A stretch of DNA of 64,000 nucleotides from Ruminococcaceae bacterium UBA3323 (GCA_002361935.1 DESD01000021.1:1-64000); one strand, 5' to 3'. Shown: positions 42,538-50,707, numbered from the stretch's first letter. Notes: generated by a model from the sequence alone, not told the origin. Translations and numbers: made by a program.

Positions 42538-42780
42538 TCACAATGTGACATACATTTCAAAACCATAAACTGTATTCATACTGAAAACAGTTAATCTTTT
42601 ATTTCGTTTTATCTCTCTTTTCAATTTTTTGCAAAAAGAATAAACACTTTTTGCAGTAATATATATTTTTGCTTTTTTTAATTTTAAAGAAATTACAAGT
42701 GCAGTAAAAGAATTCAGTACAATACAATATGGCAGCCTGATTTTTATTTTAAATCTGCCGTTGGTGATTAAAATTTTCAT
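42538..42780 (-). CDS. Small basic protein paired with the XRE regulator
   Basis: An 80-residue strongly basic protein (many K/R, for example KKLKREIKRNKRL). Its pattern MKILITNGRFKIKIRLPYCIVLNSFTALVI resembles short proteins with an LPxxLVLNxLTA motif encoded next to XRE regulators carrying a C-terminal anti-sigma-like beta region in Clostridia. The end departs from that pattern, so it may be degenerate. The ATG overlaps the regulator stop (ATGA), meaning co-translation. No function can be given. Confidence 0.6.
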   Translation of the reverse strand: MKILITNGRFKIKIRLPYCIVLNSFTALVISLKLKKAKIYITAKSVYSFCKKLKREIKRNKRLTVFSMNTVYGFEMYVTL

Positions 42781-43340
42781 ATATCCTCGCGTTCTGCATA
42801 AACCTTAATCACATCGCCGTTTTGAGAAACAACATTTACAATTTCGCCCATAACACCGCTGTCAACAAGTTTAAAAATCATATCAAAATCTATTTTACTT
42901 AAATCAATACCGCCCACTGCAGCATTATTGATTTTTACATTTTCAAAAAGGCCCTTAATCGGTTCAAGCAAAGTAACGGGCAGTTTTACATTGATATTAT
43001 CGCCACTCTGAGACAGAACATTTACCTTAATAAACATATTGCCGCTACCTGAATCTTTTCTTGAAAGATTTTCGTTAGCCTCTGTATTTTGTTCAGACTT
43101 TTCAGTATCGGGATTATTTGCTTTTTCATGAACCGCATTAAAGTCATCTGTACATAAAAGCTCATCAACTGTTTTACCGTACAATTTTGCAATTTCAGGC
43201 AAAAGCATAATATCAGGGCAGGACAAATCATTTTCCCACTTTGATACAGCCTGAGGTGAAACGCCAAGACGAACAGCTATTTCCTCCTGTGTAAAGCCGG
43301 ACTTTTTTCTCATATAATTTAATTTTTCTCCAAGTGTCAT
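42777..43340 (-). CDS. XRE-family transcriptional regulator
   Basis: A 187-residue regulator with an N-terminal Cro/C1 helix-turn-helix (MTLGEKLNYMRKKSGFTQEE, LGVSPQAVSKWENDLSCPDI; residues 1-60), a disordered linker rich in E, N and S (65-95), and a C-terminal region with a repeated idea: VNVLSQSGDNINVKLPV and IVNVVSQNGDVIKVYAE flank the glycine-rich centre. I start at 43340, 10 bases after AAAGGA. The region upstream (43380-43480) has several TTGGTTG/CAACC half-sites that could be its operator. Confidence 0.85.
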   Translation of the reverse strand: MTLGEKLNYMRKKSGFTQEEIAVRLGVSPQAVSKWENDLSCPDIMLLPEIAKLYGKTVDELLCTDDFNAVHEKANNPDTEKSEQNTEANENLSRKDSGSGNMFIKVNVLSQSGDNINVKLPVTLLEPIKGLFENVKINNAAVGGIDLSKIDFDMIFKLVDSGVMGEIVNVVSQNGDVIKVYAEREDI

Positions 43341-43379
43341 TTTGTGATTTCCTTTCATCCATAAAATAATTGATGCACC

Positions 43380-43490
43380 AATTTCAATAACAATCTAACA
43401 CACAAAATCGGTTGATGAAAGCAACTTAAGGTTGAAATTTGTTCTTACAACTATTGGTTGTTTTATCAACCATTAGTTTAGCGCACTTTT
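43380..43490. promoter_or_regulatory. Possible XRE operator region
   Basis: The gap upstream of the XRE gene holds an inverted repeat GGTTG TTTTAT CAACC at 43454-43469 and further GGTTGA elements near 43409 and 43430. Repeats of this type often mark autoregulated XRE genes. No confident -35/-10 pair was found. Confidence 0.35.
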
Positions 43491-43494
43491 TCAG

Positions 43495-43806
43495 CTAATC
43501 TTCAACATATTCCAAAAATATTTTCTTTTCAAAAGCACCATTTTTGATTTCTTTTTGTTCCTTTAATTTTAATATTTCATCAAAACTGCTGCCCTTTGCT
43601 TTTGCAAGATATTCAACCACTTCAAGAATATCTGCAAGTTCCATAAGTTCCTCACTATCAATGAATTCATTTGTTTCTTCGATAAGCTTTGTTTTCAGTT
43701 CCCACAAATATTTCTCATCATCAAGGATGGATGTATGCGGTATTTCACCGTTTTTTCTTATGATATCAGGTATATTATCCCTTACTAATTTATTGTAAAC
43801 TCTCAT
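43495..43806 (-). CDS. MazG-like nucleotide pyrophosphohydrolase
   Basis: A 103-residue all-alpha NTP pyrophosphohydrolase-like protein. N-terminal VYNKLVRDNIPDIIRKNG is characteristic of the small phosphoribosyl-ATP-pyrophosphohydrolase-like group, and the metal motif appears as KLIEETNEFIDSEELMELADILEVVEYL (EExxE then ExxD). Probable role: hydrolysing unwanted nucleotides. It stands after the GNAT gene, 23 bases away. Confidence 0.88.
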   Translation of the reverse strand: MRVYNKLVRDNIPDIIRKNGEIPHTSILDDEKYLWELKTKLIEETNEFIDSEELMELADILEVVEYLAKAKGSSFDEILKLKEQKEIKNGAFEKKIFLEYVED

Positions 43807-43829
43807 ATTTTACCCTTCCTTGACAAACA

Positions 43830-44267
43830 TTATTTAAGCCTTTGAATATAGCCTGTTTTTTCAAATCTGTTATAGCCGTTTTTCTGATAAAACTTATGTG
43901 TACTTCGCTTTTTCGAGCCTGTTAACAGCATCATTTTATAACAATGATTATCAACGGCTATCTGTTTTGCAAAAGAAAGGCAGGCAGATGCCAGACCGAG
44001 CTTTCTGCATGCTTTATCCGTAACAACATTTTCAATTAAAGCATACGGCTGCTGGTTATGCGTTAAGTTAGGTATAATAACGCAAACACAAGAGGACACA
44101 ATTTTTCCCCTTTCCTCTGCTACAATGATATGATGATTTTCATCTGCCAGTATTTTATTGAATACCGCAATATTTTTATCATTATTTTCAATCGGTTTGT
44201 TGTTGTGTAAATGCGTATACAATTCACTTAAACCATCAAAATCATTCTCATTAATTTCTCTTATCAT
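43830..44267 (-). CDS. GNAT-family N-acetyltransferase
   Basis: A 145-residue acetyltransferase. The acetyl-CoA-binding motif A is VVTDKACRKLGLASACLSFAK (about 86-106, a variant of QxxGxG/A), preceded by VIIPNLTHNQQPYALIENV and followed by the end strand FYQKNGYNRFEKTGY. Acceptor is unknown. It overlaps the MmcQ/YjbR gene by 4 bases. Confidence 0.9.
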   Translation of the reverse strand: MIREINENDFDGLSELYTHLHNNKPIENNDKNIAVFNKILADENHHIIVAEERGKIVSSCVCVIIPNLTHNQQPYALIENVVTDKACRKLGLASACLSFAKQIAVDNHCYKMMLLTGSKKRSTHKFYQKNGYNRFEKTGYIQRLK

Positions 44268-44632
44268 AATTCCTCAAGCTCTTTCTGAATATATTTGGGA
44301 AGCTTTGAAATAACATGGCTATAGCTATGGTCTATCATTTCTTTTACTGCATCATCAGCCAAAATGTTATCCAGCGGAAGCGTATTAAAATACGGCTGCT
44401 GAACAGGCGGACAATGCCAACCCCTTACAACAATATCGGGATAAAGCTTTCTGTAGAATTCACCGGTTAATCGGTCACAATTAAAGGTTGCCGTATTCCT
44501 TCCTTTCAGCTTGAAAAACTGAGCAAATATTTTACCCTTTACTTTAATTACGGTAACCTCATCACCAAAGGGATAATCCTCATACGCACCACTTTTGCTT
44601 AAACAGTATGCAATAAAATCCTGCGGTTCCAT
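44264..44632 (-). CDS. MmcQ/YjbR-family protein
   Basis: A 122-residue protein of the MmcQ/YjbR family (CyaY-like fold). The opening ESKSGAYEDYPFG-type region reads CLSKSGAYEDYPFGDEVTVIKVKGKIFAQF, and VVRGWHCPPVQQPYFNTLPLD is the second family block. Described as DNA-binding-like, but no molecular function is established. Often found near GNAT genes, as here. Confidence 0.9.
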   Translation of the reverse strand: MEPQDFIAYCLSKSGAYEDYPFGDEVTVIKVKGKIFAQFFKLKGRNTATFNCDRLTGEFYRKLYPDIVVRGWHCPPVQQPYFNTLPLDNILADDAVKEMIDHSYSHVISKLPKYIQKELEEL

Positions 44633-44647
44633 ATAGCTTTCCTCAAT

Positions 44648-45364
44648 TCATCCATGATAAATAACATTATCATTCAGTTTATAATTTTCATGAAACAAGC
44701 CTGTTGTATCTACATAGTAATTGTTCATATTGTTTGGCTCATAATATACCTTAACGGTTTGTCCGATACAGTCTGCACTTACATTTTCCCACACATTATC
44801 ACTTTTGAACCTATGTATCTTTACACCGTCATCATAGTCAGCCTCAATGATAAACGGATATCTGCGGTTAACAGATATTCCGGTATTTTCATAAAATCTT
44901 ATCACTTCAGCATTTATCACAAGACCATTTTGAAGCAGATGCCTGCGTTTTGCATTTTTATTTTTTTGCTTGATAATCAGTACAATTGATGCTATCAGAA
45001 AGGCTACACCTAACAAGCCAAAAACCAAGCACAAAACAACAGGCATTTCGTTCTTGATTTCCTTCGGATTATCAGGATTATAATAAACATCTACACTGTC
45101 GCCGATATCCCATGAGGAATTGTAAGAATTCATTTTATCGGTATATTCTTTACCATCAGCAACATATTTAACCACCGTTTTTGTATGCTTATCATTATCG
45201 GAACCACGATAAACTTCAAAATCAATGATTTCCGCTTTAACGGAAATGCAGGTGTTTCTTATATTGATATTTATTGCTGTAAATACGGCGGACAGAGATG
45301 TATATATAATTCCGATAATCAGAAATACAAGGATACACAGCTTCATCGGTTTTATTTTTTTCAT
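44648..45364 (-). CDS. DUF3592-domain membrane protein
   Basis: A 238-residue protein with two membrane helices (about 8-30 and 107-132). Each is followed by a similar soluble segment with the DUF3592 pattern: EIIDFEVYRGSDNDKHTKTVVKYVADGKEYTDK...GDSVDVYYNPDNP and AEVIRFYENTGISVNRRYPFIIEADY...GQTVKVYYEPNNM. Thus it looks like an internal duplication. Function unknown. Start 45364 has GGTGAT 6 bases upstream. Confidence 0.83.
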   Translation of the reverse strand: MKKIKPMKLCILVFLIIGIIYTSLSAVFTAININIRNTCISVKAEIIDFEVYRGSDNDKHTKTVVKYVADGKEYTDKMNSYNSSWDIGDSVDVYYNPDNPKEIKNEMPVVLCLVFGLLGVAFLIASIVLIIKQKNKNAKRRHLLQNGLVINAEVIRFYENTGISVNRRYPFIIEADYDDGVKIHRFKSDNVWENVSADCIGQTVKVYYEPNNMNNYYVDTTGLFHENYKLNDNVIYHG

Positions 45365-45409
45365 AATCATCACCAAATTTATAGTAACACACTGCCTGTT
45401 TTATTGCAA

Positions 45410-45435
45410 CAAAAAGAGCAGGCAAAAGCCTGCTT
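45410..45435 (-). terminator. Terminator after the 262-aa membrane protein
   Basis: AGCAGGC/GCCTGCT stem (45417-45423, 45428-45434), loop AAAA, and five Ts on the minus strand. Its 5' flank AAAAAGAGCAGGCA is identical to that of the terminator at 46340-46366. Confidence 0.82.
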
Positions 45436-45445
45436 GCTCTTTGCA

Positions 45446-46234
45446 CTATTTAACTAAATCATTCCATTTCCTTTGAAAAAACATAAATTCCCTTACGAAT
45501 TTTGGAAAAACAACATTTCCCTTTTCATCCCAATAAACATCCCAAATATAATCATAATATAAATTGCCATTATCATCATAGATTAAAAAGATATCGCTAT
45601 AATGTATGCTTTCGGAATCATAATCGAAAATGCATAAATCACCATCCTGATTTATACAGTATAAATAATCTTCCATTTTGTATTCTTTTCCACTTTCTAT
45701 TGAAACAAGCGTATCAAACCGATCATCAACCCATTTATAGCTGTTTCCATTTTCATCATAGTACAAAAAGTTCATATCTTTATATAGATATTTATTTCCC
45801 TTTTTATCATATATTACTTTATTATTCAGATCATCAACAGTTGTTTGAGGATTAAGCGTATGTTCAAATTCACCTGTATTAGATAAATTATAACAAATTG
45901 CACCACTATAAGATAAAGCAATCAGAATTATAGAAAACACTAAAAAAATATTTTTAGATTTGTATCGTTTAACTGTTTTATTTTTACGATTAACAACAGC
46001 ATAAATGATAGGGATAATAACACCAAAAAGAAAAGTTAATAAAGACCAAAGAAATCTGTATTTTACCTCTCTTTCCTTTGCACTTGAATGAATAGTAAGA
46101 CAAAGAAAAATTCTGTATAAAGCAAAAGAAACAAACCATAAGCCAAGATAAAACATCTGAAAACTGCTGGCAGTTACCAAGTCATAAAAATTAAAAGTCC
46201 AAAAATAATCTGAAAACAAAGAAAACATAATCAT
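45446..46234 (-). CDS. Membrane protein with YDxxGN repeats, unknown function
   Basis: A 262-residue protein with three membrane helices in the first 120 residues (LGLWFVSFALYRIFLCL, FLWSLLTFLFGVIIPIIYAVV, IFLVFSIILIALSYSGAICY) and a soluble C-terminal half. That half carries repeated [YW]D-x-x-G-N units about 15-45 residues apart: YDKKGNKY, YDENGNSY, NQDGDLCI, YDDNGNLY, WDEKGNVV. Aromatic-Asp-Gly-Asn repeats suggest a short beta-hairpin repeat. I do not recognise the family. Start at 46234 follows the G-rich AAAGGTGGGGG. Confidence 0.7.
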   Translation of the reverse strand: MIMFSLFSDYFWTFNFYDLVTASSFQMFYLGLWFVSFALYRIFLCLTIHSSAKEREVKYRFLWSLLTFLFGVIIPIIYAVVNRKNKTVKRYKSKNIFLVFSIILIALSYSGAICYNLSNTGEFEHTLNPQTTVDDLNNKVIYDKKGNKYLYKDMNFLYYDENGNSYKWVDDRFDTLVSIESGKEYKMEDYLYCINQDGDLCIFDYDSESIHYSDIFLIYDDNGNLYYDYIWDVYWDEKGNVVFPKFVREFMFFQRKWNDLVK

Positions 46235-46337
46235 TTTCACCCCCACCTTTCAATCTCATATTCTCACATAATCTAAAAAATGTAAATAATTTTCAGATTA
46301 TTTTATAATTCGTTTTAGTTTAATTTAGAAACAATTA

Positions 46338-46366
46338 AGAAAAAGAGCAGGCAATGCCTGCTCTTT
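46338..46366 (-). terminator. Terminator after the HAD phosphatase gene
   Basis: Perfect 11-bp stem AAAGAGCAGGC/GCCTGCTCTTT (46342-46352, 46356-46366) with a 3-base loop and a T-rich tail on the minus strand. Confidence 0.88.
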
Positions 46367-46371
46367 AAATT

Positions 46372-47022
46372 TTACAAAAGTATATTTTTCAAATCAGCAA
46401 CTGTTTTTGCAATATATGATGCACCGGCGTTATTCAGTTCTTCATAGTCGCCGTATCCATATTCAACACCTACCGAATCCATACCAACCGCCTTCGCACC
46501 GATTATATCGTGCATTCTGTCTCCAACCATAACAGCCTTTGATTTATCCGCAATGCTGCATTGCCGTAAAGCATATTCAATAACGTCTGCCTTTTTCGAG
46601 CGCGTTCCATCCATATTTGAACCTGCTGTAAATTCAAAATATTTTGCAAGATCAAAGTGTTCCATAATCCTATCGGTAAATTGCTGAGGCTTGGAGGTTG
46701 CAAGAATGAGCCTTTTACCGTTATCAACAAGCTCCTGCAGAAGCTGCGGTATGCCATCATAAACCTTATTTTCCAAAAGCCCTTTGGTACTGAAATATTC
46801 ACGATAAAAGGATACTGCTTCCATTGCCTTATCCTCTTCAAACCCATAAAAGTCCCTGAATGATTCGTGCAGAGGAGGCCCTAAAAATTTTCCGAGTGTT
46901 TCTGTATTCTCAACTGCGATATCATACTTTTTCAAAGCATAAATGATTGAGTTGATAATACCCGGCGAAGAATCTGTTAAGGTACCGTCAAGGTCAAATA
47001 AGATTACATCGTAACTTTTCAT
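46372..47022 (-). CDS. HAD-superfamily phosphatase (phosphoglycolate phosphatase/PpaX-like)
   Basis: A 216-residue HAD-IA hydrolase. Motif I is VILFDLDGTLTDSSPGI (nucleophile D10, acid D12), a helical cap spans about 15-85, motif II/III are LATSKPQ and SKKADVIEYAL, and motif IV is VMVGDRMHDIIGAKAVG (about 173-189). The overall pattern fits the Gph/PpaX group. Start 47022 has AAAGGAG 7 bases upstream, so the 10 extra residues to 47052 are left out. Confidence 0.9.
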   Translation of the reverse strand: MKSYDVILFDLDGTLTDSSPGIINSIIYALKKYDIAVENTETLGKFLGPPLHESFRDFYGFEEDKAMEAVSFYREYFSTKGLLENKVYDGIPQLLQELVDNGKRLILATSKPQQFTDRIMEHFDLAKYFEFTAGSNMDGTRSKKADVIEYALRQCSIADKSKAVMVGDRMHDIIGAKAVGMDSVGVEYGYGDYEELNNAGASYIAKTVADLKNILL

Positions 47023-47071
47023 AGCATACTCCTTTACATTAAAATTTTTCATATATATACTTATAGTTCAT

Positions 47072-47098
47072 AAAAGCCTCGGTCAACCGACCGCTTTT
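47072..47098 (-). terminator. Terminator after the metallophosphoesterase gene
   Basis: CGGTC/GACCG stem with loop GGTT, extended after a 3-base bulge by AAAAG/CTTTT (minus strand). Imperfect but placed downstream of the 47169 gene. Confidence 0.5.
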
Positions 47099-47168
47099 AT
47101 TATAAACCAATAATCTGAATTGCGAAAAAAACATCTTAAATCCGGCAATCCATTTATAGAGAAACACA

Positions 47169-48008
47169 TCAATTTTTCCATTCAACGCTTTCATTAACAA
47201 CATTATTTCCGTTGTTGTCTGCACAAATAATCTCTATATCCTTTGGAGAAAGCTTGATTAACGACGCAACATAACTGCCGTTTTCACTTGCATCTATTCC
47301 GCCGTCAACAAGTGTAGGAATCATTCCCGAATCATCAAACTCGCATATATGTTCATGACCACTGATTAATATAGATGCATTCAGAGAATTTATTTTCTTC
47401 AAAGCAGAATCAGCCAGATCTTCTTCAATACAAATTTCCCTTGAATGTGAAAAAACAATGGTTTTATCATTATCATCATTTTGCAAATTATTCAGCCAAT
47501 TAACCATTTCGGTGCGATACTGTTTATAATCCACCATACCGCCATACTCAGGATGTGAATCCTCTTTATCCTCACAGCTATCTAAAACAATAATATCATA
47601 ATCGCCAATAGAAGTTGTAAAATAAAAGCTGTCCAATCCCAAATAGGTTGAAAGATTAACGGCCTCTCTTCCGCGGGTTTTGTGATTTCCACGGGTGTAT
47701 ATAACAGGAATCGTACCGCCTGTAAGATTATAGCCAAACTTAAGAATGTAATCCACAATATCCTGTTCACTCATTAATCCCGGAGCACAATCACCAAGAA
47801 GCACTACAGCCTGATAGTTTTCTCCTATCTCTTTTACAGCAGTTTCAGCCTTTTTATTAAATGTGTGCCAATCGGAAACAGACAAAACATTTATGTTTTC
47901 ACCGAACGAATCATTTAAAGTATAGGAATCACTTTCTATGGTTTTTCCAAGTCTTGTATAACCGTAAAAATGCTGATTCCGCCCCAGTACAACAATACCT
48001 GTTTTCAT
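47169..48008 (-). CDS. Calcineurin-like metallophosphoesterase
   Basis: A 279-residue metallophosphoesterase with all five metal blocks: SDWHTF (DxH, about 44-49), LLGDCAPG (GD), YTRGNHKTRG (GNH), FSHSREI (H) and SGHEHICEFD (GHxH). The residues before the first block are short and lack the membrane helices seen in some relatives. The ATG at 48008 has a poor ribosome binding site but overlaps the stop of a 22-codon ORF by ATGA, so translation is probably coupled to it. Substrate unknown. Confidence 0.88.
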   Translation of the reverse strand: MKTGIVVLGRNQHFYGYTRLGKTIESDSYTLNDSFGENINVLSVSDWHTFNKKAETAVKEIGENYQAVVLLGDCAPGLMSEQDIVDYILKFGYNLTGGTIPVIYTRGNHKTRGREAVNLSTYLGLDSFYFTTSIGDYDIIVLDSCEDKEDSHPEYGGMVDYKQYRTEMVNWLNNLQNDDNDKTIVFSHSREICIEEDLADSALKKINSLNASILISGHEHICEFDDSGMIPTLVDGGIDASENGSYVASLIKLSPKDIEIICADNNGNNVVNESVEWKN

Positions 48009-48073
48009 TTCTTTAACAAAATATGGATTTTCCCAAGTAAAGATTCTTTAATTGTTTTACAAATATCGCACAT
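48005..48073 (-). CDS. Putative 22-residue leader or microprotein with CDIC motif
   Basis: A short ORF, starting MCDICKTIKESL and ending HILLKK, with a strong ribosome binding site (AGGAGGG at 48077-48083, 3-4 bases before the ATG). Its TGA overlaps the metallophosphoesterase ATG as ATGA. The spacing and strong Shine-Dalgarno make real translation plausible, either as a leader peptide that couples translation or as a small CxxC protein. A frameshift that once joined it to the downstream gene is the main alternative. Confidence 0.5.
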   Translation of the reverse strand: MCDICKTIKESLLGKIHILLKK

Positions 48074-48085
48074 AAACCCTCCTGA

Positions 48086-48910
48086 TTAATCATCAAACGA
48101 CAGAGACATGTTATCAGCAAGCCATTTTGCAACACCATCATTATCATTACTGTCAATAATCCCTGTGGCAATTGCTTTCAGTTCATCAACTGCATTGGAA
48201 ACAGCATAACATTCATCAGCAATTTTAAACATATCCATATCATTCAGACCATCGCCGAACGCAACTATTCTGTCACAGGAGAGCAATTTCTTCAAAGTCA
48301 GAATACCATTCGCTTTTGTAGCTTTAAGAGGCATAATTTCAAGCCATTGCGTATCGTTATAAATATCCTTTTGATAAAGGCAGTTAAACCGTTTTTTATA
48401 TTTATCATAAAAAGGCAGCAGATGTTTTTCATCATAAATACAAGAAATATAAAAAATATCTCCCTTTAATAAATCAGCTTCATTTTCAACAGGATTATCA
48501 CGACCGTCACCTTTACGTGATTCAATAAAAAGCCTTTGCCCTGCGTTGCATTTATTTTCTATATAAGAAAATTTCTCTTTACCATCTATAATACTATAAA
48601 TTATTGGATATATACAGCCATCAAGCAACTCTTTCACTATCTGTTTAATATCATTCTGAAAGAAATTTGACACCAATCTTTCGCCTGTTGAATTATCTAT
48701 AACGAATGTTCCGTTATAAACAACAAGAGGTATTTTGGCTGATATTCCATTGGCTGCCAAGCGTGCCGTAGAATAACTTCGTGCCGTTGCATAAGAAAAC
48801 AGAACGCCTTTTTCAGCAAGAGCGTTGATTACATTGTTTGTGTATTCTGATGTTGTCTGACTGCTGTTTAAAAGCGTGCCGTCCAAATCCGATACATAAA
48901 GCGTTTTCAT
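48086..48910 (-). CDS. Cof-type HAD-IIB phosphatase
   Basis: A 274-residue HAD-IIB hydrolase. Motif I is LYVSDLDGTLLNS (D8 and D10), motif II FSYATARSYSTARL, and motif IV VAFGDGLNDMDMFKIADECYAVSNA. The C-terminal DSNDNDGVAKWLADNM is typical of Cof proteins. It belongs to the same class as the enzyme at 6708-7526 but is only distantly similar. Start 48910 follows GGAG by 9 bases; frame upstream to 48976 passes through the tsf terminator and is not used. Confidence 0.92.
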   Translation of the reverse strand: MKTLYVSDLDGTLLNSSQTTSEYTNNVINALAEKGVLFSYATARSYSTARLAANGISAKIPLVVYNGTFVIDNSTGERLVSNFFQNDIKQIVKELLDGCIYPIIYSIIDGKEKFSYIENKCNAGQRLFIESRKGDGRDNPVENEADLLKGDIFYISCIYDEKHLLPFYDKYKKRFNCLYQKDIYNDTQWLEIMPLKATKANGILTLKKLLSCDRIVAFGDGLNDMDMFKIADECYAVSNAVDELKAIATGIIDSNDNDGVAKWLADNMSLSFDD

Positions 48911-48945
48911 AATACTTTCTCCGAAATTTACATATTGGCAGATAC

Positions 48946-48973
48946 AAAAAACGGCTGTCTTTCGACAGCCGTT
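48946..48973 (-). terminator. Strong terminator after tsf
   Basis: Perfect 10-bp stem AACGGCTGTC/GACAGCCGTT (48950-48959, 48964-48973) with a GAAA tetraloop on the minus strand and a run of Ts. It ends the rpsB-tsf transcript and so isolates it from the accessory segment and pyrH. Confidence 0.92.
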
Positions 48974-48978
48974 CATTA

Positions 48979-49917
48979 TTAACCGTTAATCTGCTTTGCA
49001 ATTTCTTCAGCAAAGTTTTCCTGGCGCTTTTCGATGCCTTCGCCTCTTGTCATACGAATAAAGCCATTAGCCTTAATCTCTGTGCCAAGCTTCTTGGCAA
49101 CATCATCAATATAGCCCTTAACTGCACCCTGGAAAAGATCCGAACGAACAAATTCCTGTTCAACAAGGCAGTTTTCTTTGTAATACTTGCCCATTTTACC
49201 TGCGGCAATCTTTGCAAGAACTGCTTCAGGCTTGGAAGCCATTTTTGGATCTTCCTTCATCTGAGCAGCAAGGATGCCCTGTTCGTGCTCGATAACCTCG
49301 GCAGGAACGGAAGCTTCATCAAGATAAGCAGGATTCATAGCAGCAATCTGCATTGCAACATTCTTGCCCATTTCATCAAATGCAGGATCAGCAGCCTTTG
49401 CTTCATCAGCAACATCAAAGCCGATCATAACGCCAACTGAGCCGCCGCCGTGAACATAAGTTGAAACTACACCGTCCATAACCTCGAAACGGCGGATTTT
49501 CATATTCTCGCCGATAGCAAGAATTAAATCATTAAGGGTTTCTGTTACAGTTCTGCCTGTACCCATATATTCAGCTTCTGCAAGCTCTTCAACAGTTTTA
49601 ACGCCTGTAGCGATAACTGTTTTAGCACAATCTGTTACAAAATTTACGAATTTTTCGTTTTTAGCAACAAAGTCTGTTTCCGAGTTAACCTCGATTACAA
49701 CACCCTTCTTAGCATCTGCATCTGCATAAGAGAGAACAACACCCTCTGCAGCGATTCTTGCAGCCTTCTTCTGAGCTGCAGCAAGACCTCTTTCACGAAG
49801 GAAGTCGATAGCCTTGTCCATATCGCCGTTTGCTTCTGTAAGAGCTTTTTTACATTCCATCATACCAACGCCTGTTTTTTCGCGAAGTGACTTAACGTCC
49901 TGAGCTGTGAATGCCAT
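48979..49917 (-). CDS. tsf: Translation elongation factor Ts
   Basis: A 312-residue nucleotide exchange factor for EF-Tu. The N-terminal UBA-like domain has VKSLREKTGVGMMECKKALTEANGDMDKAIDFLRERG (split family signatures), and the core includes the conserved EVNSETDFVAKNEKFVNF. Typical length is 290-310. A 40-base gap separates it from rpsB. A strong terminator follows. Confidence 0.98.
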   Translation of the reverse strand: MAFTAQDVKSLREKTGVGMMECKKALTEANGDMDKAIDFLRERGLAAAQKKAARIAAEGVVLSYADADAKKGVVIEVNSETDFVAKNEKFVNFVTDCAKTVIATGVKTVEELAEAEYMGTGRTVTETLNDLILAIGENMKIRRFEVMDGVVSTYVHGGGSVGVMIGFDVADEAKAADPAFDEMGKNVAMQIAAMNPAYLDEASVPAEVIEHEQGILAAQMKEDPKMASKPEAVLAKIAAGKMGKYYKENCLVEQEFVRSDLFQGAVKGYIDDVAKKLGTEIKANGFIRMTRGEGIEKRQENFAEEIAKQING

Positions 49918-49957
49918 ATTTATTCCTCCAATATATAAAATTTAGATTAATTTAAAA

Positions 49958-50707
49958 TTATTCAGCAGTTTCTTCTGCGGTTGTTTCTTCAGCAGCCTCT
50001 TCTGCTGCTTCTGCAACATCCTGACCGTCACGGCCTTCGATAACTGCATTTGCAATAGCACCTGCAATAAGCTTTACTGCACGGATTGCATCATCGTTAC
50101 CAGGGATAACATAATCAATTTCATCAGGATCGCAGTTTGTATCAACGATAGCAACAATCGGAAGACCAAGTTTGATTGCTTCTGATACGGCAATTCTTTC
50201 CTTGCGTGGATCAACGATGAACATAGCTTCCGGAACCTTCTTCATTTCCGTAATACCGCCAAGGTATTTTTCAAGCTTTTCAATTTCAAGCTCAAGGCGT
50301 GCAACTTCCTTTTTAGGAAGAAGATCAAAAGTGCCGTCCTCCTGCATTTTCTTAAGCTGTGCAAGACGGGCAACACGGCCGCGGATTGTTTTGAAGTTTG
50401 TGAGCATACCGCCAAGCCAACGAGCATTTACATAAGGCATATCGCAGCGTTCTGCCTCTTCCTTAACGGATTCCTGAGCCTGCTTCTTTGTACCAACGAA
50501 GATGATTGAGCCACCCTCTGCTGCAAGATCACGAACGAACATATAAGCCTCATCAAGCTTCTTTACTGTTTTCTGAAGGTCGATGATATAGATGCCGTTA
50601 CGCTCTGTGAAGATGTAATCTGCCATTTTAGGGTTCCATCTTCTTGTCTGGTGTCCGAAATGAACACCTGCTTCTAAAAGCTGTTTCATAGAAACTACAT
50701 TTGCCAT
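49958..50707 (-). CDS. rpsB: 30S ribosomal protein S2
   Basis: A 249-residue S2. [19 protein letters not shown] near the start, [52 protein letters not shown] and the C-terminal [22 protein letters not shown] are diagnostic. The acidic alanine/glutamate tail ([16 protein letters not shown]) is common in Clostridia. Start at 50707 has AAAGGAGG 8-9 bases upstream, so the 14 extra residues to 50749 are excluded. Confidence 0.98.
   Translation of the reverse strand: MANVVSMKQLLEAGVHFGHQTRRWNPKMADYIFTERNGIYIIDLQKTVKKLDEAYMFVRDLAAEGGSIIFVGTKKQAQESVKEEAERCDMPYVNARWLGGMLTNFKTIRGRVARLAQLKKMQEDGTFDLLPKKEVARLELEIEKLEKYLGGITEMKKVPEAMFIVDPRKERIAVSEAIKLGLPIVAIVDTNCDPDEIDYVIPGNDDAIRAVKLIAGAIANAVIEGRDGQDVAEAAEEAAEETTAEETAE

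Noticed and set aside
47039..47224. 61-codon frame between the HAD and metallophosphoesterase genes
   Set aside because: It overlaps the phosphoesterase end out of frame, contains the terminator and shows no ribosome binding site.
41330..48976. Accessory segment as a prophage or integrative element
   Set aside because: No integrase, phage structural gene, transposase, tRNA target or flanking direct repeat is visible.
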